In this document: positions 61,352-64,000 of the stretch, piece after piece
How positions within the stretch are numbered: position 1 is the stretch's first letter
How the letters are laid out: each line of letters starts with the position of its first letter
NCBI GenBank assembly: GCA_030141605.1
Contig: JAQGDQ010000057.1
Span: forward strand, 62,001 to 126,000
Length of the DNA stretch: 64,000 nucleotides
Source of the DNA: Tubiluchus corallicola
Taxonomy: Eukaryota; Priapulida; Priapulimorpha; Priapulimorphida; Tubiluchidae
Reading direction: 5' to 3'
Notes under the pieces: generated by a model
The model's database searches: none
The model's input: only the letters and a program-made list of their open reading frames with translations
Told to the model about the DNA's origin: nothing
Program-made: the position numbers and the translations under genes

Positions 61352-64000
61352 GCCGTGGATTTGGTTCCCTAGTTTCATTATACCAACATAATCAGCAAGC
61401 TGTTGGCTTCGTCAATATGGTTTTAGTCATCTGATAGCAGGTATTATTAATAGCTACGATGATTTAGTGGCGAGCCGTGATATACACACACTTTTTCTAT
61501 TGAGTAGCCCTATAACAAACCTTGAATCATACTGGGCTTCAGTGATAGAATTACCGTCATAAACTGCCATAAACTGCTTCGATTTGAAACATGAGAAATG
61601 CGAAAAAATCGAAAATTTACACTATTATTAGGTCATGTATAGATGCTTCATCAAAATGTTTTGCTGTCCCAGTATAGTTTTATTTAGGAAAATCTGACAC
61701 AACATTTCTTAGAGCGTTTCAACTGAAATACACTGAACAAATTGGAACGTTAATTCCTTGTGGTACATAAAGATGTCGTAAATGGTACAAACCCAAAAAT
61801 GTTTCTTGGTTACGTTGGTATAATGAAATTAGGAAGCCAAATTCATGTAGAATAATTGTTATGTTGTAAAGAAATCTGGCCTAGTCACAAACGGTAGAAA
61901 TTTTTGTTTGTCAGATTCCAGTTTTGCAAATAAAACGGTTTTTTCCGACTCTTGTAATTCAAGTAGCTTCGGCTATCATTCTGTTTTGTTAGTTTTAGTT
62001 TTGAGGAAACTTGTAAAGGAAAATCTAGCTTTCATCCTGTTCCTGCACAGAGTTTGAAATGAAGTGAAAACAGAAAAAACTTGAAAGAAGCCATTTGCGT
62101 GGATATTTCTTTCAGCATCTATTTATTGTATTGTTACGAAAAGATTTAAGCTTGTAAACCCGGTCCCAATGTTTCGTCTGTGGAGCTCATAACCGTCTGT
62201 TGGTTACCAAGATACTTATACAATAGGAAATTATGTAGTATTATTTACCTAAATACTGATTCCCTTACGAAGTATAAGGAGTTGAGGTGAACTTTCAAGA
62301 ATGCTGGTTTTGCTTGTAGATTCATTTACTTTCAAACATTGTTAACTGTTTATTACATTCCCTGGAATTTTGTGTAGACATAATTCTGAATAAATCTGTT
62401 TTCATTCATGTCAAAGACAAAGACCTAATGAAATATTGCACGACTTGTTTGGAATTGTTCAATCTTGAAAATAAGTATTGAACTCGCCTTTTTGATACGT
62501 TAAGATGACGAAAGAAGCTTAGGTTGTCACCAAAGGAGGATTTACTTTATTTGCCAACAGCACTCAGTAGTACTAGTGATTAAGAAAACAAGAAACTTGA
62601 AGACAAAGAGGTGCATCTCCAGTCTAATCTCCCAGTATGTCCGATAACAATCCCCAGTCGTTTCGTACGGACACCTTCCAGCAATGGCGGCACGATTATC
62701 GATTAACATTTGATCGATTAATTCTTGTAAAAAGCGAAGCCTGGTATCTGCATAAGTCGTGATTGATTGTGTCATAACGCTAGCGCGTATATATATAGAG
62801 AACAAGCACGTTAATTGTATTTATAAGCAGGTAAAAAGTTATTAGAGACGTGGAAGCTGTGCCAGAATGATGCTTGATAAATGATTTATCAAGATTAATA
62901 ATGGTTGACATGGCAATAAACCTTCATTTATTTAACTTTTGATTGTTGTAGGAGTTGATCGTGCTTTTATTGGCACCCGGATCCATATAGCTGTTTTCAT
63001 ACGAAACACGCGTTGATACGTCTTTATATGTTTAACACAGCTAGACGCGTTTTCACAATGTTTGTATGAATGGCTGTAAAACTCAAGCTTTTCACGACGG
63101 TTGCATTGTATAGAAAAAATATAAATTAATAAAATTGTCATCGTTGCTATCCTAAGAGCTTTGGGAATTAATCTTGTCCAATAAACACGAAGAACAGATT
63201 ATTGTTCTTTGCTTGAAACTTACTTGGAGTTTATTAATAGTGTTAAGTTCGACTCGAACTGTTGGTCGGCGGACTCATGGAAATCGAATATGTCGATTAC
63301 AAATGATATCAATCCCACCATCTTGAATTTAAGACTGCAATTCGAAAATCCGACTCTTGACAATCGATGCAGAATTCGATCTTGTATGGCAGATCAAATG
63401 TCCGACTCCGTCAGTCAGTGCGGAATTTGTTCTATGATATTCGTGTGAAATTTCATGACAATCCAAAAGGACAGCCTCAACTACAGCAGCAGCGACGACG
63501 ACAACAACAACATCTAGAAGAGTAGAAGTTTTGGTTATGCCAATGACCAAAAATTAATCGCGATTTTAATGGGTGGCTCATTAGCTGGGTCATAAAGAGC
63601 CTATCATTAGTTTGATATCGTAAGCTTTCCAACATTTTATTGTGTTAGTTTCGGTTTAGTACAGAAGTATATCAAATAGGCACGGGCGTTCAGGTTAGAT
63701 GCTTGGCTTTTACCCCATCACGAACAGTTGCCGCACTGTGACCTAGCGAATCAGTTACATGCCACTGGTGTTTGGAAAGGAACATTCAGATAGTTTCAAG
63801 TAACTTTCAATGACCTTGCATTTCGATGAAGTATGTCACTTAAATATTGAAAGTGGAATGGAAGCCAAGCAGCTGCGATCAGTGAGAAGCTGTTCCAGCG
63901 GCAGTGTAATGATGATGATGATGCTATAATTGTCTTCCTTAAAAGACGTGCGCGTGGACAAGTGACTGAGCGGCAACTCAAATGGTTATTGGCTAGTTTA
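61352..64000. other. presumed receptor intron, part 2
   Basis: AT-rich sequence with no supportable exon, RNA gene or transposase. Short open frames (63209-63448 plus, 62805-62542 minus) are unrecognised. Small CAG/CGA/ACA triplet runs at 63484-63511 and a GAT run at 63909-63924 are simple-sequence patches. Confidence 0.4.

Overview
This window is AT-rich animal nuclear DNA with spliced genes, GT-AG introns of about 0.7-2 kb, abundant microsatellites and many decayed transposable elements. The proteins (DGCR6, IST1, a FASTKD mitochondrial RNA-binding protein and a natriuretic-peptide-type receptor ectodomain) and the mixture of LINE, BEL/Pao, Gypsy, hAT and pogo/Tigger relics point to an invertebrate metazoan. 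I cannot name the phylum from sequence alone. No bacterial operons, CRISPR arrays or rRNA genes are visible, and no functional tRNA gene is evident.

Layout. 0-7.5 kb: a minus-strand DGCR6 gene, with four coding exons in the window and the C-terminal exon not found (probably off the left edge). 7.5-14.4 kb: intergenic, with a GC-richer repeat-like block and LINE fragments on both strands. 14.4-19.2 kb: a complete plus-strand IST1 (ESCRT-III cofactor) gene in five coding exons. 22.1-22.6 kb: a LINE relic. 22.95-30.9 kb: a complete plus-strand FAST-kinase-domain (FASTKD) gene in five coding exons. Its first intron carries a pogo/Tigger-type DNA transposon and its third a 71-bp tandem repeat. 31.8-43.3 kb: accessory DNA with a candidate LTR plus primer-binding site, unrecognised ORFs and a three-copy ~216-bp repeat. 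43.4-49.1 kb: a transposon graveyard, all coding on the minus strand (BEL/Pao integrase end with polypurine tract and LTR start, a hAT transposase relic, an inverted-repeat element and a Gypsy integrase relic). 49.2-54.5 kb: LINE fragments, minisatellites and long microsatellites. 55.6-56.4 kb: the first coding exon of a receptor with an ANF/natriuretic-peptide-receptor ligand-binding domain, apparently continuing past the right edge. 56.4-64 kb: presumed intron, with a tRNA-derived SINE.

The four host genes do not form a pathway. IST1 acts in ESCRT-III and membrane remodelling, FASTKD proteins act in mitochondrial RNA metabolism, the receptor is a cell-surface peptide sensor, and DGCR6 is a small conserved protein of unclear biochemistry. 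Exon boundaries were derived by hand from splice signals, codon phase and family conservation. The phases agree across every junction in the three multi-exon genes. I saw nothing I would call a new biological system. The least explained parts are the 31.8-33.5 kb candidate LTR element with a membrane-segment ORF, a long decayed minus-strand reading frame at 35.1-35.7 kb, and the 216-bp repeat.
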